A stretch of DNA of 33,947 nt from Atopobiaceae bacterium (lineage in GTDB: Bacteria; Actinomycetota; Coriobacteriia; Coriobacteriales; Atopobiaceae), in contig JAFWMI010000262.1 of NCBI GenBank assembly GCA_017513965.1, positions 1 to 33,947 on the forward strand, written 5' to 3'. The notes beneath the pieces were generated by a model. The model worked only from the letters and a program-made list of their open reading frames with translations. It was not told where the DNA came from and made no database searches. Positions 1 to 9,292 of the stretch are shown here, one piece after another. The position numbers and the translations under genes were made by a program. Each line of letters opens with the position of its first letter. Position 1 is the stretch's first letter.

Positions 1-2
1 CC

Positions 3-1511
3 ACGCTGCGCGACGGCGAGCAGTCGCCTGGCGCCTCGATGAACACCGAAGAGAAGCTCATCATTGCCCAGCAGCTCGTACGACTGGGCGTTGACGCAAT
101 AGAGGCGGGCTTTCCCGTCTCGAGTCCCGGCGACTTTAGGTCGGTACAGGAGGTCGGCCAGCTGGTGGGCGACAGCTGTGTGGTGAGCGCGCTTGCACGT
201 GCCACCGACGAGGACATCGATTGCGCCGCAGAGGCCCTTCGCACCGCCAAGCGGCCCAGGATCCACACGGGCATTGGCGTGAGCCCATCGCACCTGCGCA
301 GCAAGCTGCGCATTACCGAGGACGAGTGCGTCGAGCGAGTCGCCCATAGCGTCGCCTATGCCAAGAAGCTGGTCGAGGACGTCGAGTTCTATGCAGAGGA
401 TGCCGGCCGCGCGGATCTGGCGTTCCTGCTCCGCGTGGTGCAGGCGGCAGTTGACGCAGGCGCAACGGTGGTGAACATTCCAGACACCACCGGATTCTGC
501 CTGCCCGAGGAGTACGGCGCTCGCATTCGCAGCATCATGGAGAACGTGCGAGGCATAGAGAACACAAAGGTCTCGGTGCATACGCACAACGACCTCGGCC
601 TTGCCACGGCTGCCGCGCTCGCCGGCATTCGAAACGGAGCCACGCAGGTGGAGTGCACCATCAATGGACTGGGCGAACGCGCCGGAAATGCCGCCCTGGA
701 AGAAGTGGTGATGGCCATCAAGCTGCATGAGGAAGAGCTCGATGCCCACACCGACATAAACATGCGTGCGCTTACGCGGGCAAGCCGGCTCGTGAGTCGC
801 GTCACCGGCATGAGCGTGCAGGCGAACAAGGCGGTCGTTGGCGCAAACGCCTTCTCGCACAGCGCCGGCGTGCACCAGGACGGCGTGCTCAAGGCACGTG
901 ACACCTACGAGATCATCGATCCGCTCGAGGTGGGTGCCACCGAGTCCGAGATCATCCTTTCCGCTCGGTCGGGCCATGCCGCGCTGCGCCATCGCCTGGT
1001 GGAGCTTGGCTACGAGTTTGACGACAGCGAGTTTGACGACGTGTACCAGCGCTTCCTCGAGATCGCAGACCAAAAGAAGGAAGTCTACGACGAGGACCTC
1101 GAGTCCATGGTGCAGGAGCGCATGCGCGACGTGACGGCCGTCTATACGCTCGACGCCCTGCAAATCCAGTGCGGCGACCCGCTCGTCCCCACGGCAGTCG
1201 CTACCATCACGGACGAGGAAGGCGAGCGCCACGTCGTCTCTGCCACGGGTACGGGACCGGTAGACGCGGCTTACAAGGCGATCGACCGCGTGGTTGCGGT
1301 TCATGGCGACCTGGAGGAGTACGTGGTCAAGGCCATCACGCGCGGCATCGACGCCATCGGCGAGGTAGTGGTGCGCGTGAAGTCGAGCGACGGCAAGATC
1401 TTCACTGGTCGCGGGTCCGACACCGACGTTATCGTCTCCAGCGCCAAGGCATACGTAAACGCCATCAACCGCATGATCACCACCCAGCGCTCGCGTGAGG
1501 GACGCTCATAG
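3..1511 (+). CDS. leuA: 2-isopropylmalate synthase, 5' end outside window
   Basis: Condenses acetyl-CoA with 2-oxoisovalerate, the first committed step of leucine synthesis, in the cytosol. The reading frame is open from base 3, and its first visible residues, [12 protein letters not shown], are the conserved opening of the HMGL-like TIM barrel. The ATG at 39 is therefore internal, and the true start lies a few codons upstream of the window. Metal-site HTHNDLG (around base 580) and [11 protein letters not shown] (around base 860) are present. The last 120 or so residues match the LeuA regulatory domain that binds leucine for feedback inhibition. About 503 residues are visible, close to full length for the family. 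A strong terminator follows 50 bases after the stop, so this gene is transcriptionally separate from the next operon. Confidence 0.96.
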   Translation, partial: TLRDGEQSPGASMNTEEKLIIAQQLVRLGVDAIEAGFPVSSPGDFRSVQEVGQLVGDSCVVSALARATDEDIDCAAEALRTAKRPRIHTGIGVSPSHLRSKLRITEDECVERVAHSVAYAKKLVEDVEFYAEDAGRADLAFLLRVVQAAVDAGATVVNIPDTTGFCLPEEYGARIRSIMENVRGIENTKVSVHTHNDLGLATAAALAGIRNGATQVECTINGLGERAGNAALEEVVMAIKLHEEELDAHTDINMRALTRASRLVSRVTGMSVQANKAVVGANAFSHSAGVHQDGVLKARDTYEIIDPLEVGATESEIILSARSGHAALRHRLVELGYEFDDSEFDDVYQRFLEIADQKKEVYDEDLESMVQERMRDVTAVYTLDALQIQCGDPLVPTAVATITDEEGERHVVSATGTGPVDAAYKAIDRVVAVHGDLEEYVVKAITRGIDAIGEVVVRVKSSDGKIFTGRGSDTDVIVSSAKAYVNAINRMITTQRSREGRS

Positions 1512-1562
1512 GGCGCGTGGGACGCGAGACGCCATAATCGCACAATCGTTGCATAGCGTTGC

Positions 1563-1591
1563 AAAAGGGACCCCAACAGGGTCCCTTTTTT
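1563..1591 (+). terminator. Rho-independent terminator after leuA
   Basis: An 11-bp perfect stem (1563-1573 with 1579-1589) encloses a 5-base loop CAACA, and T residues run to 1591. The stem begins with four A, so it could also work in the opposite direction. It separates leuA from the downstream secretion locus. Confidence 0.93.
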
Positions 1592-1721
1592 GCCGACTGT
1601 CGTGTTTCGCCACGTTGTCCCAGCGGAATGGCAAGGCATGCTGGCTGCGCATATGTCGTTGCCGGGGCAATTGGTGGGAAGTATGCGCAAGCTTGGTGCA
1701 ACCCCGCCACGAAAAGTGGCC

Positions 1722-1748
1722 TTGCCGGCGCACGCGCACCCGTATGCT
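1722..1748 (+). promoter_or_regulatory. Possible promoter of the secretion operon
   Basis: A TTGCCG (1722-1727) and TATGCT (1743-1748) pair lies about 30 bases before the PP2C start, but the spacing is only 15 bases, shorter than ideal. Just upstream is a small hairpin, GCCAC-GAAAA-GTGGC (1706-1720). The 1592-1777 gap holds no credible gene, so some promoter is expected here. This particular assignment is weak. Confidence 0.35.
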
Positions 1749-1777
1749 CTTAGCCACCAACTGGGGAGGTGGCTCAC

Positions 1778-2608
1778 ATGGCACATTTTGCGGCACATTC
1801 CAACAAGGGTCCGCTTCGAGAGACGAATCAGGATGCGTGCTGCGTCGAGGTGGCACAAACGCGCTTTGGCGAAGTGGTCATGGCGGTGGTTTGCGATGGC
1901 GTGGGCGGCCTCTCCCAGGGGGAGCTCGCGAGCTCCTGCGTGGCTCGGAGGTTTGCCCGATGGTTTGAGCGGGACCTTCCCCCGCTCATCGACGGCATGC
2001 GTTCTTCGTTTGAGCCAAAGGCAGTCGAGGACGCGTGGAAGGCGCTTCTGGGCTCGATCAATCGTGCTCTCTACGCCTATGGCGTACGGAGTGGTGGCTT
2101 GTTGGGAACCACGGTAACCGCAGCGCTCTCATGTGACGGTGACTATGTGGTTGGCCACGTGGGCGACTGTCGGCTGTACCGGGTGAACGACCGCGGCGTA
2201 CGACAGATAACGACGGACCAGACCCTGGTGGCTCGTCAGGTCGCCAATGGCATCCTCACGCCTGGCGAGGCGCGCACGCATCCGCGTCGCAACGTGATTC
2301 TTCAGGCGGTGGGTGCCAGCCCGTCTCTCTACCCGCTGTTCTATCGCGGTCGCTGCGACGCCAACGACCTCTTCGTCCTCTGCAGTGACGGGGCATATCG
2401 CAAGGCGAAGGAGAGCGACCTTGGGTCGGTCTTCGGCAACGGAACCCAATCGAGCTCGAAGCTCGGGAGAGCGTGTCGCGCGCTCATAGCGCGTGATCTT
2501 TCTCGGGGCGAGACGGACAACCTCACGGTGGCATGCTTTGGCGGCGGTCTGTTGTCCCACGAGCGCTCCACGACGCAATCGACCCACACGATCGTGGCAG
2601 GTGGGTAG
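1778..2608 (+). CDS. PP2C-family serine/threonine protein phosphatase
   Basis: Metal-dependent protein phosphatase of 276 residues, cytosolic, with no signal or membrane segment. PP2C motifs appear in order: RETNQDA with Asp19, VCDGVGG with Asp40, GHVGDCRLYRV, TTDQ, LCSDG with Asp204, and DNLTV with Asp247. These aspartates are the expected Mn/Mg ligands, so the enzyme looks active. I chose the ATG at 1778, which has GGGGAGG eight bases upstream, over an in-frame GTG at 1769 that overlaps that ribosome site. It is the first gene of the long operon and lies three bases before a Ser/Thr kinase, so its natural partner is that kinase. By family precedent it would reset phosphorylation of the kinase and of the FHA-recognised targets encoded downstream. 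Confidence 0.93.
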   Translation: MAHFAAHSNKGPLRETNQDACCVEVAQTRFGEVVMAVVCDGVGGLSQGELASSCVARRFARWFERDLPPLIDGMRSSFEPKAVEDAWKALLGSINRALYAYGVRSGGLLGTTVTAALSCDGDYVVGHVGDCRLYRVNDRGVRQITTDQTLVARQVANGILTPGEARTHPRRNVILQAVGASPSLYPLFYRGRCDANDLFVLCSDGAYRKAKESDLGSVFGNGTQSSSKLGRACRALIARDLSRGETDNLTVACFGGGLLSHERSTTQSTHTIVAGG

Positions 2609-2611
2609 GCC

Positions 2612-4483
2612 ATGGGTACGCCTTGCAATCGCATTGGAACGATCATAGACGGCAAGTTCGAGGTCCTTGCGCGCTTGGGCGAGGGGGGCATGTCCACAGT
2701 GTGGCTCGCGCGGGACGTGCGCCTGCACAAGCTCTGGGCCATCAAGGAGATAAAGCCCAACGAGCATGGCGTGCGGGGGAGCATTCTGCGTCAGGCGCTC
2801 ATAGACGAAGCCGACTTCCTCAAGCGGCTGGACCATCCTGCAATACCACGCGTGGTCGACATCATCGACACGGGAAGAACAGTCTTCGTGGTCATGGACT
2901 ATGTGGAGGGCAACTCGCTTGGGGAGCTGCTCGAGAAGCGCGAGCGGCCGTATGGGCAGGATCAGGTTATTGCGTGGGGGCTGCAGCTCTGCGACGTGCT
3001 TGCGTATCTGCATGGCAGAACGCCTCCCGTCATCTACCGAGACATGAAACCGGCAAACGTGATCCTGCGCGAGGATGGCTCGGTGCGGCTCATAGACTTT
3101 GGCATTGCCGCGGAGCGGGAGGCCAAGGGGTCGCACGGACGCGTGCCAACGGGAACGCCTGGCTATGCGGCGCCCGAGCAACTGGGCGATGCGTCTGGCG
3201 CCATGGCGACACCTCAGGCAACGATGGACGTCTATGCGCTGGGGGCGACGCTGTATTCGCTCGTTACCGGACACGTGCCCAGACTCATAAGGGAGGGCGG
3301 GGAGCAACGCGCACGCGCGCGGGTGGACTTTGCCATGCGTCCCATCCGAATGTGGGACGCACGCCTGTCGGAAGGTCTGGAGCAGGTGATTCTTCGTGCG
3401 ACGGAGGAAGACCCGCGCATGCGATACCAGAGCATGGAAGAGATGCGCTACGACCTCGAGCATCACGTGCGGCTCTCAAAGGCATGGAGACAGGCACAGC
3501 GGCAGAAGGTGCTCGTCTTTCGTCGCTGGTGCATAGCCGCCGGGATGTGTCTTGCCTTGGGATGCTCCATGCTGCTCATGGGCTTCTCCATGCGGGAGGC
3601 GAACTACGAGGAGCTCATGCGTGCCGCCAGCGTCGCCTCGCGTGATGCGGCTGAGGACACGCGGTCGGACGCGGAAAAGCTCTACGACCGTGCGATTGCC
3701 GTCGCACCGGATCGGGTTGAGCCATTCCACGCGTTGCTGGGCGTGTACGAGACTGACTACAACCTCACCGACGAGGAGGACCGCAGGTGGAGGCAGGAGC
3801 TCGCAAAGGCTGGCCCCATCGAGCGTGATGCCTCCTATGCGCAGTTTTGCTATGAGGTCGGGCTGTGCTACCTCAGCTACTATCGCATCGACCAAGGCGG
3901 CGGTGCCGTGGGAAACGCCGCCATCGCGAGCATGGACGCCGCAAGGGACTGGTTTGAGCGTGCGCTCAAGGCACACGACGAGCGCATGGGAGATGATGGC
4001 GCACTCGAACCGGGGGACGAGCAGGCGGCGCGAACGTACGTGGTGGTCTGCGGATTCCACGAATGCGTGTCGCGTGCGGGCCGGGAGGGTCGGGCGGCCA
4101 CTGACGAATACCGTACCTACTGGGAGTCCCTCGAGAAGAGCGTCGACCGCGTGAGCGATGCCTCACAGCAATCCTGGGCCGTGGAAGGAGTCAAGTCCCG
4201 CCTTTGCCAGGTTGCCTCGGAGTCGATGGCCTCGCCCACGTATCTGTTGGGCTTTGCACGCGCCGGCATTGGGGAGGCGCGCGTGCACATGCTCCTTGCG
4301 CACGTGCGGGAGTGCTGCTCGTCGCTTGACGACTTCGCGAACGCCAAAGAGAACAGCGAGGTCTATGCCCCGCTATTCAAGGAGATACGGACGTGCCTGG
4401 ACGTGGCTGGTCGCACCATCGAGGACGTCTACCACAATCCCGTCTCGACGTATGCCGATCAAGGGGAGGAGGTGCGCACGTGA
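2612..4483 (+). CDS. Membrane Ser/Thr protein kinase (PknB/Hanks type) with external helical domain
   Basis: A 623-residue kinase. The N-terminal 280 residues form a Hanks-type domain: glycine loop LGEGGMSTV (22-30), ATP-binding Lys45 in WAIKEIK, catalytic loop YRDMKPAN with Asp144, DFG with Asp162, and activation-segment GTPGYAAPEQ. All key catalytic residues are present. One hydrophobic segment near residues 305-325 should span the membrane, leaving a roughly 300-residue helical, possibly TPR-like domain outside. No PASTA repeats are seen, so its signal probably differs from that of cell-wall-sensing PknB. It starts three bases after the PP2C gene and its stop overlaps the next start, so translation is likely coupled. 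Two proteins of the same operon carry FHA phosphothreonine-binding domains, which are plausible readers of its output. Confidence 0.93.
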   Translation: MGTPCNRIGTIIDGKFEVLARLGEGGMSTVWLARDVRLHKLWAIKEIKPNEHGVRGSILRQALIDEADFLKRLDHPAIPRVVDIIDTGRTVFVVMDYVEGNSLGELLEKRERPYGQDQVIAWGLQLCDVLAYLHGRTPPVIYRDMKPANVILREDGSVRLIDFGIAAEREAKGSHGRVPTGTPGYAAPEQLGDASGAMATPQATMDVYALGATLYSLVTGHVPRLIREGGEQRARARVDFAMRPIRMWDARLSEGLEQVILRATEEDPRMRYQSMEEMRYDLEHHVRLSKAWRQAQRQKVLVFRRWCIAAGMCLALGCSMLLMGFSMREANYEELMRAASVASRDAAEDTRSDAEKLYDRAIAVAPDRVEPFHALLGVYETDYNLTDEEDRRWRQELAKAGPIERDASYAQFCYEVGLCYLSYYRIDQGGGAVGNAAIASMDAARDWFERALKAHDERMGDDGALEPGDEQAARTYVVVCGFHECVSRAGREGRAATDEYRTYWESLEKSVDRVSDASQQSWAVEGVKSRLCQVASESMASPTYLLGFARAGIGEARVHMLLAHVRECCSSLDDFANAKENSEVYAPLFKEIRTCLDVAGRTIEDVYHNPVSTYADQGEEVRT

Positions 4484-4878
4484 CAGACACCTGTTTTGTG
4501 CTTGCGTACGTCTCGTTTGCCTGCGGACTTCTTTGCGCGGCCGTCGCCACGAAGTATGCCGTAAAGCAGAACCTCAGGGCAGTGTGGGATGACCTTACGG
4601 GCCGCAGAAGGCAGGCGGACCTCCAGGCGCGTTCTCACACCGCCGCTCAAAGGCGGAGGCGCTCGCCTGCGAACGGTGCCAAAGAGCCGGTTGTCTCAAC
4701 CGCGAGAGAAGGGGACGAGCACCCTGGCACCAGTGCACAAACCCAGATCGCCACATCGTCTTGTGAGGCTGCGACCGAGGTGGCATTGAGGGGTGAGGAT
4801 ACCGGGTTTGTCTTGACGGGACGTCTGCTGGTTTGCCATGCGGGAGATGCACACACGAGGGGAGGAGAGCCATGGTAG
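4480..4878 (+). CDS. Small single-pass membrane protein, unknown function
   Basis: I do not recognise a family. The chosen start is the GTG at 4480, which overlaps the kinase stop (GTGA) and has GGGGAGGAGG just upstream. It gives 132 residues. A hydrophobic helix occupies about residues 5-24, followed by a basic, polar, probably disordered tail rich in Arg, Ser, Thr and Glu. The stop overlaps the start of the next gene by seven bases. A short N-terminal anchor with a cytosolic tail containing Ser/Thr suggests a kinase target or scaffold of the locus, but that is inference only. Confidence 0.75.
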   Translation: MTDTCFVLAYVSFACGLLCAAVATKYAVKQNLRAVWDDLTGRRRQADLQARSHTAAQRRRRSPANGAKEPVVSTAREGDEHPGTSAQTQIATSSCEAATEVALRGEDTGFVLTGRLLVCHAGDAHTRGGEPW

Positions 4879-7800
4879 CAAGGAGGTATCTAGTGGTTTG
4901 GGCGAGGATCGGCGCCGGTCTGTTGGTCGTGCTGGCGATTGGGGGCATGTTGGCAGGCGCATGCTGCTGCCTGCCGTCGTTGGACACGGCAGCCTATGGC
5001 GATGACGCAGTTGAGGATGCCAATGGCCTCGACTCGACAACAAACGGGACCTCTCAATCGGGGGACACGGAAGACGGCAACCAAACGCAGGCGAACGAAG
5101 AGGACGAGCCTCACGACCGTCCTTTTGGGAGAGCGAGCGCACACAGCTGTTCGTCTTGGCAACTTGTTGGCGGGTGCGCCTACGCACGTGAGCCGATTGA
5201 GCTCGAGGTGGAACTCACTGGATGGCGCGTGGACCAAGGTTTGTCGACGGTCGCCGGAATATCGCTCGAGGAGCTTCTTGACGGCAATGGCCAGTCGACG
5301 TGGCTGGGCGGCGTGGTTACCCACGGCGCATGGGTGTGGGAAGAGCTTGAAGGCGGTGTGGTGCGTTGCACGGGCACGGTGGTGCTCGCGTCGGGATGCT
5401 TTGAGGACGGACCGTTGACGCGAGTCGTGGACGGCGAGGGATGCGAGCACGTGCTCTTTACCCACGACGTAGTTGACCAAGCGAGTCGCGTGGCGATTGA
5501 CCGTGAGGTGCCAAGCCTGCAGCTCAAGGGCGTGGCGCCGGGGGCGTACGTGCGGCAGGGCCAACGGCTTGAGCTTGAGGTGCATGAGGACTGGCTGGGA
5601 CCGCTCGTGAGCGCTTGCGGCGACAGGATGCTGGCTTCGATTGAGAAGGACGGCGAGACGGTCCAAACCGTTGCCCTCGCCTACGACGGCGCCTCGGAGC
5701 AAGATAGTGCGCATACGTACCACATCGACCTTCCCGTACGGCAGACGCATGAGGACGACGGCACCTACGTTGTGTACGCGACGCTGCGCGACCTTGCGGG
5801 CAATGAGTCCGCGCCGGTCTCCTGCTCGTTTACCGTGGATACCACATGCCCGGAACTCCAGGTGACATGGAGCGAATCGAAACCTGGCATGAAGACGCCC
5901 CTGGGCACCGTGTTTGGCAATCGCCTTACCGCACGCGTGTCCCTGCGCGAGAGGAACCTCCGTGCGAGCGACCCTGAGTCCGTTGCCGAGTTGGTGGAGG
6001 TGGACGTTCACGCATCGTACGGTGGTTCACGCAAGGCCGTGAGGCAGACGAGCTGGCAATACGACGAGCGAAGCGAATCGTTCGTGCTGGAGGTCGCGTT
6101 CGTTCGCGACGGCGCGTTTACCTTGGAGCTTTGGGGAAGGGACCAAGCGGGCAACGTACTGGTGGGAACGGAAGGCACGAACGTGGACGCAACCGGAAGG
6201 TATACGTCCGAGCGCATGATCATCGACCTCACCAAGCCGGGCGCGCGGGTTGCCTATGCCGCGCACATGCCAGCCGCGATGACACATGGTGGCGAGGAGT
6301 TCTTCAACGTGCCCGTCGTACTTGAGGTGACCATAGAGGACCGTAACCTCGACGAGGCTCATACCGTGGTTACCGATTCCCTGGGTCGCTCGGTGGTTCC
6401 TGCGTGGACCGTCTCGAGGCGGACGAAGGATGGGACCGTTACGTACAGAGCGGCGCTTACCTATCGCGAAGAGCGAACAGGCACCGGATGTGGCAGAAAG
6501 CGCGTTGTCGTGCATGCGGTTGACCTTGCCGCGCATGAGGTCACGCTCGATCCGGTTGCCTTTGTGGTCGACCAGACGGCGCCAGCTCTTGAAGGCGTCT
6601 CTGCGAGCAAGGACCCCGCGGCGGTGGGAAGAACGCATGCGGACGAAGACCCCTTCCTGTTCTTTAACGAGTTGGACGGTGTCCGTACCGCGCTGAGGTT
6701 TGAGGTGAGTGACGAGTATGCCTTGCGTGACGTGTGGATGGAGGACCCGGACCATACGTACGATCTGCGCGTGGAGCGTGCATTCGGCAAACGTCGCCTT
6801 ACGTTCAACGTTGACTTGGTGGACGCGGCAAAGAACGAGGGGCGTGGGGATGCCGTCTTCGATCGGGACGTGCGGTTGTTCGTACGTGATCTTGCCGGCA
6901 ACGTGCGCATATGGACCCTGGACCGCAAAGGACATATTCGAGCGCAGCGCACGACCTCGCGAAGGAACCCATCGATCTATGGTGACGGCATCTTTCCCCA
7001 GGCGCTCATCAAGGACACGACCGCGCCACGCGTGACCATCTCTGGCGCGACCGAGCATGAGTACTATCGGGAAGACCAGACGATTCACATAGACATCGAG
7101 GAGCAGAACCTTTCCTACCTTCAGCGATTCCAGGGCATGAGAACGGCCGCCACGATTACGAAGAGGGCGGGTAATGCGTCGGGCGAGACCGTGAGCCTGT
7201 CTGTTGACGCAACGGACTTTCGTGGGTCGGTGCCGCTCTATCGCTTTTCTCGGGTGCTTTCGGAGGATGGGCACTACACCATCACCGCGCAGCTGGAGGA
7301 TTATGCCGGCAACCTTTCCAACATCACGACGCTGCAAGACGTGACCATCGACAAGACGCCGCCGCAAGTCTCTGTAACGTGGGACAACGACGACGTGCGC
7401 AACGGCAGCTACTATCGTGCGGGGCGTACGGCAACGATAACGGTAACCGAGCATAACTTTGCCGATAGGCTGGTGCGTCTTGACACCAATGGCGTGGCGG
7501 GCGCATGGGGGTCCCAAGGTGACGTGCATACGCTTGAGGTGCACTTTGGCGGGGGAGACTCGTCCACCAAAAACCACCTTTCTGTGTTGGTGCGTGACCT
7601 GGCGGGGAACGAGTCATCCCAATATGCGGCGCCCGAGTTCTACATAGACACCCAGATGCCCACGATCGAGATAGTAAAGCGCGTGAGCACGGACGATGCG
7701 TTTGTGGCGAGCTCCGAAGAGAGTCCCCTGAGGACGGGGACGGCCTTTGGTGAGGCATGCATGCCGATCGTTCGGTTGCGAGACGAGGCACATCTGGACT

Positions 7801-8984
7801 CCACCTCGGTTGAGGTGACGATTGAGGGCAAACGTGAAAGGACGCGGGAACGGGCGCTTGTTGCTCAGAGCTCTGTGAGCGATGGAAACGAGGTTGAGGT
7901 TGACTGGGGGAACCTGGGACTCGACAGCTCGCAAGAGGAGCCCGTCTATCTTGCCGCCGCAGACGACGTCTATACCATCAGCGCCAAGGTGGCAGATTTG
8001 GCGGGAAACGAGATGCAGACCGAGCCCGTTGTCTTCTCCGTCAACCGGTTTGGGTCCAACTTCTACTGCGAGCCAGTCGAGGGGCGGGACGGAAGGCAAG
8101 AACGCCTAACGACAAGCGAGCCACTCACCAAGGCGCCCAGAATCGTTATCCACGAGATCAACGTGAGCGGATCTGTGGACGAGGCGCAGGAGGCGTCCCA
8201 TGTTGTGACGAAGGAACACGCGGATGCCACGAGTGAAATCGCTCGAACGGAGCGTGACGAGTCGAGCGGGTACACGCTCACCACATCCCACGACATGAGC
8301 GAGCAAAACCCTGTTGAGGGCTGGGTGGAGTATTGCTACACCGTCGCTCCGGGAAACTTTGGCAGAGGGAGCGATTCTGACTTTGGCGATGGTGGCCAAG
8401 GCATGTATCGCGTGGACGTAAGCTCGGTTGACAAGGCGGGAAACCACAATACCACGGCGCGTTTTTGGGATCGCTCGAAAGGTGACGAGTCCCTGCCAAA
8501 GGAGGAGGCGGCGACCGTGGCGTTTACCCTCGACGAGGATGGACCCTCCATAGAGGACGTCGTCGTTCCCCAGGGGCTTTGTCTCGCCCACGAGTATCAA
8601 GGGTCGTTTCGCGTGGCAGACGAGATAACGCAGGGCGAGCGCATTGAGGTGTTGGTGGACGGGCGTTCGGTTCCCGTATGGCCACAGGGGTCGCACGAGC
8701 CTTTGGATGAGGGCGGCCACGCGGCTGGTTCGGGCGTGTTCCTGTTCGTGATTCCCTCCCGTTCGATTCTTGAGCAGCGCGTCGTGGAGATACGCGTGGC
8801 CGACTATACGGGTTTGCCCGAGCGTATGGCAGCACATCGTTCCGACGCGTTTTGCCTTACGGACGGAGTGGCAGAGGGCGTGGTGTGTGAGACTGCGCTC
8901 ATCTTGGCAATAGGTGTTGCAAAGCTAACGCATGGGGCGTTGGTGGCAAGACGGAAAGGTGGGGAGTATGGCAGGTCAGATTAG
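4872..8984 (+). CDS. Large exported protein with repeated Ig-like domains
   Basis: A 1370-residue protein. The start is the ATG at 4872, preceded by GGAGGAGAG. The N-terminus is basic, followed by a hydrophobic stretch (residues about 10-32) that fits a signal peptide or anchor and ends in a cysteine cluster. A short acidic linker leads to a long run of beta-sandwich-like repeats. At least seven repeats close with a D-x-AGN signature (for example DLAGNES, DYAGNLS, DKAGNHN), often followed by a strand with D-x-T-x-P, as in bacterial Ig-like domains. A weak hydrophobic segment sits near the C-terminus, followed by RRK, which could be a second anchor. It lies between the kinase and WXG100 genes, and its end overlaps the WXG100 start by 17 bases. 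I infer a cell-surface component of the secretion system or an adhesin whose display depends on it. Confidence 0.85.
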   Translation: MVARRYLVVWARIGAGLLVVLAIGGMLAGACCCLPSLDTAAYGDDAVEDANGLDSTTNGTSQSGDTEDGNQTQANEEDEPHDRPFGRASAHSCSSWQLVGGCAYAREPIELEVELTGWRVDQGLSTVAGISLEELLDGNGQSTWLGGVVTHGAWVWEELEGGVVRCTGTVVLASGCFEDGPLTRVVDGEGCEHVLFTHDVVDQASRVAIDREVPSLQLKGVAPGAYVRQGQRLELEVHEDWLGPLVSACGDRMLASIEKDGETVQTVALAYDGASEQDSAHTYHIDLPVRQTHEDDGTYVVYATLRDLAGNESAPVSCSFTVDTTCPELQVTWSESKPGMKTPLGTVFGNRLTARVSLRERNLRASDPESVAELVEVDVHASYGGSRKAVRQTSWQYDERSESFVLEVAFVRDGAFTLELWGRDQAGNVLVGTEGTNVDATGRYTSERMIIDLTKPGARVAYAAHMPAAMTHGGEEFFNVPVVLEVTIEDRNLDEAHTVVTDSLGRSVVPAWTVSRRTKDGTVTYRAALTYREERTGTGCGRKRVVVHAVDLAAHEVTLDPVAFVVDQTAPALEGVSASKDPAAVGRTHADEDPFLFFNELDGVRTALRFEVSDEYALRDVWMEDPDHTYDLRVERAFGKRRLTFNVDLVDAAKNEGRGDAVFDRDVRLFVRDLAGNVRIWTLDRKGHIRAQRTTSRRNPSIYGDGIFPQALIKDTTAPRVTISGATEHEYYREDQTIHIDIEEQNLSYLQRFQGMRTAATITKRAGNASGETVSLSVDATDFRGSVPLYRFSRVLSEDGHYTITAQLEDYAGNLSNITTLQDVTIDKTPPQVSVTWDNDDVRNGSYYRAGRTATITVTEHNFADRLVRLDTNGVAGAWGSQGDVHTLEVHFGGGDSSTKNHLSVLVRDLAGNESSQYAAPEFYIDTQMPTIEIVKRVSTDDAFVASSEESPLRTGTAFGEACMPIVRLRDEAHLDSTSVEVTIEGKRERTRERALVAQSSVSDGNEVEVDWGNLGLDSSQEEPVYLAAADDVYTISAKVADLAGNEMQTEPVVFSVNRFGSNFYCEPVEGRDGRQERLTTSEPLTKAPRIVIHEINVSGSVDEAQEASHVVTKEHADATSEIARTERDESSGYTLTTSHDMSEQNPVEGWVEYCYTVAPGNFGRGSDSDFGDGGQGMYRVDVSSVDKAGNHNTTARFWDRSKGDESLPKEEAATVAFTLDEDGPSIEDVVVPQGLCLAHEYQGSFRVADEITQGERIEVLVDGRSVPVWPQGSHEPLDEGGHAAGSGVFLFVIPSRSILEQRVVEIRVADYTGLPERMAAHRSDAFCLTDGVAEGVVCETALILAIGVAKLTHGALVARRKGGEYGRSD

Positions 8985-9258
8985 GATTACCCCGGACCAG
9001 ATGCGCGGCCGCGCAAACGAGTATCGAGGTGAGGCCGAGCGGGTCCAGGCTGTGATCGGTCGCATGGACACGTTGCTGAGCCAGCTGCAAGGGGAATGGG
9101 AGGGCGCCTCGAGCAGGGCGTATGCGGCCAGGTTCTCGGAGCTGCGCCCGGGATTCGTGCGGGCGAGGGAGCTCATAGACGAGATCGCCCGTGCCCTGGA
9201 CCAAACGGCCCGTGCGCTTGAGGACACGGACTCCCAGCTTGCATCGAGCATTCGGTAG
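8968..9258 (+). CDS. WXG100-family (EsxA-like) protein
   Basis: A 96-residue protein with the helical hairpin pattern of WXG100 proteins: Trp44-Glu-Gly46 lies at the turn, flanked by two long amphipathic helices. Members of this family are secreted as dimers by type VII systems and are needed for export of other substrates. The ATG at 8968 is preceded by GGTGGGGAG, and the reading frame overlaps the end of the Ig-like gene. The FtsK/SpoIIIE ATPase gene follows 34 bases later, the classic pairing. I did not see a clear YxxxD/E export tail at the C-terminus, which ends in QLASSIR, so its dimer partner may carry the signal or it may act as a structural factor. Confidence 0.93.
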   Translation: MAGQIRITPDQMRGRANEYRGEAERVQAVIGRMDTLLSQLQGEWEGASSRAYAARFSELRPGFVRARELIDEIARALDQTARALEDTDSQLASSIR

Positions 9259-9292
9259 CACCTAGGAAGCATTGGAACGGAGGGGTTTGCCC

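Noticed and set aside
2129..3466. Long minus-strand open frame (445 codons) opposite the phosphatase and kinase
   Set aside because: It lies antisense to two clear genes with full catalytic motifs, has His/Arg-rich low-complexity translation, and no ribosome site. GC-rich codon bias opens such frames.
4872..4970. Lipobox at the N-terminus of the Ig-like protein (AGACCC)
   Set aside because: The residue at -3 before the first cysteine is Ala rather than Leu/Val/Ile, so a classical lipoprotein signal is not supported; signal peptide or anchor is the safer call.
6027..7577. Long minus-strand open frame (516 codons) opposite the Ig-like gene
   Set aside because: No recognisable domain, shadow-like composition rich in Arg/His/Val, and the plus-strand repeats explain the region.
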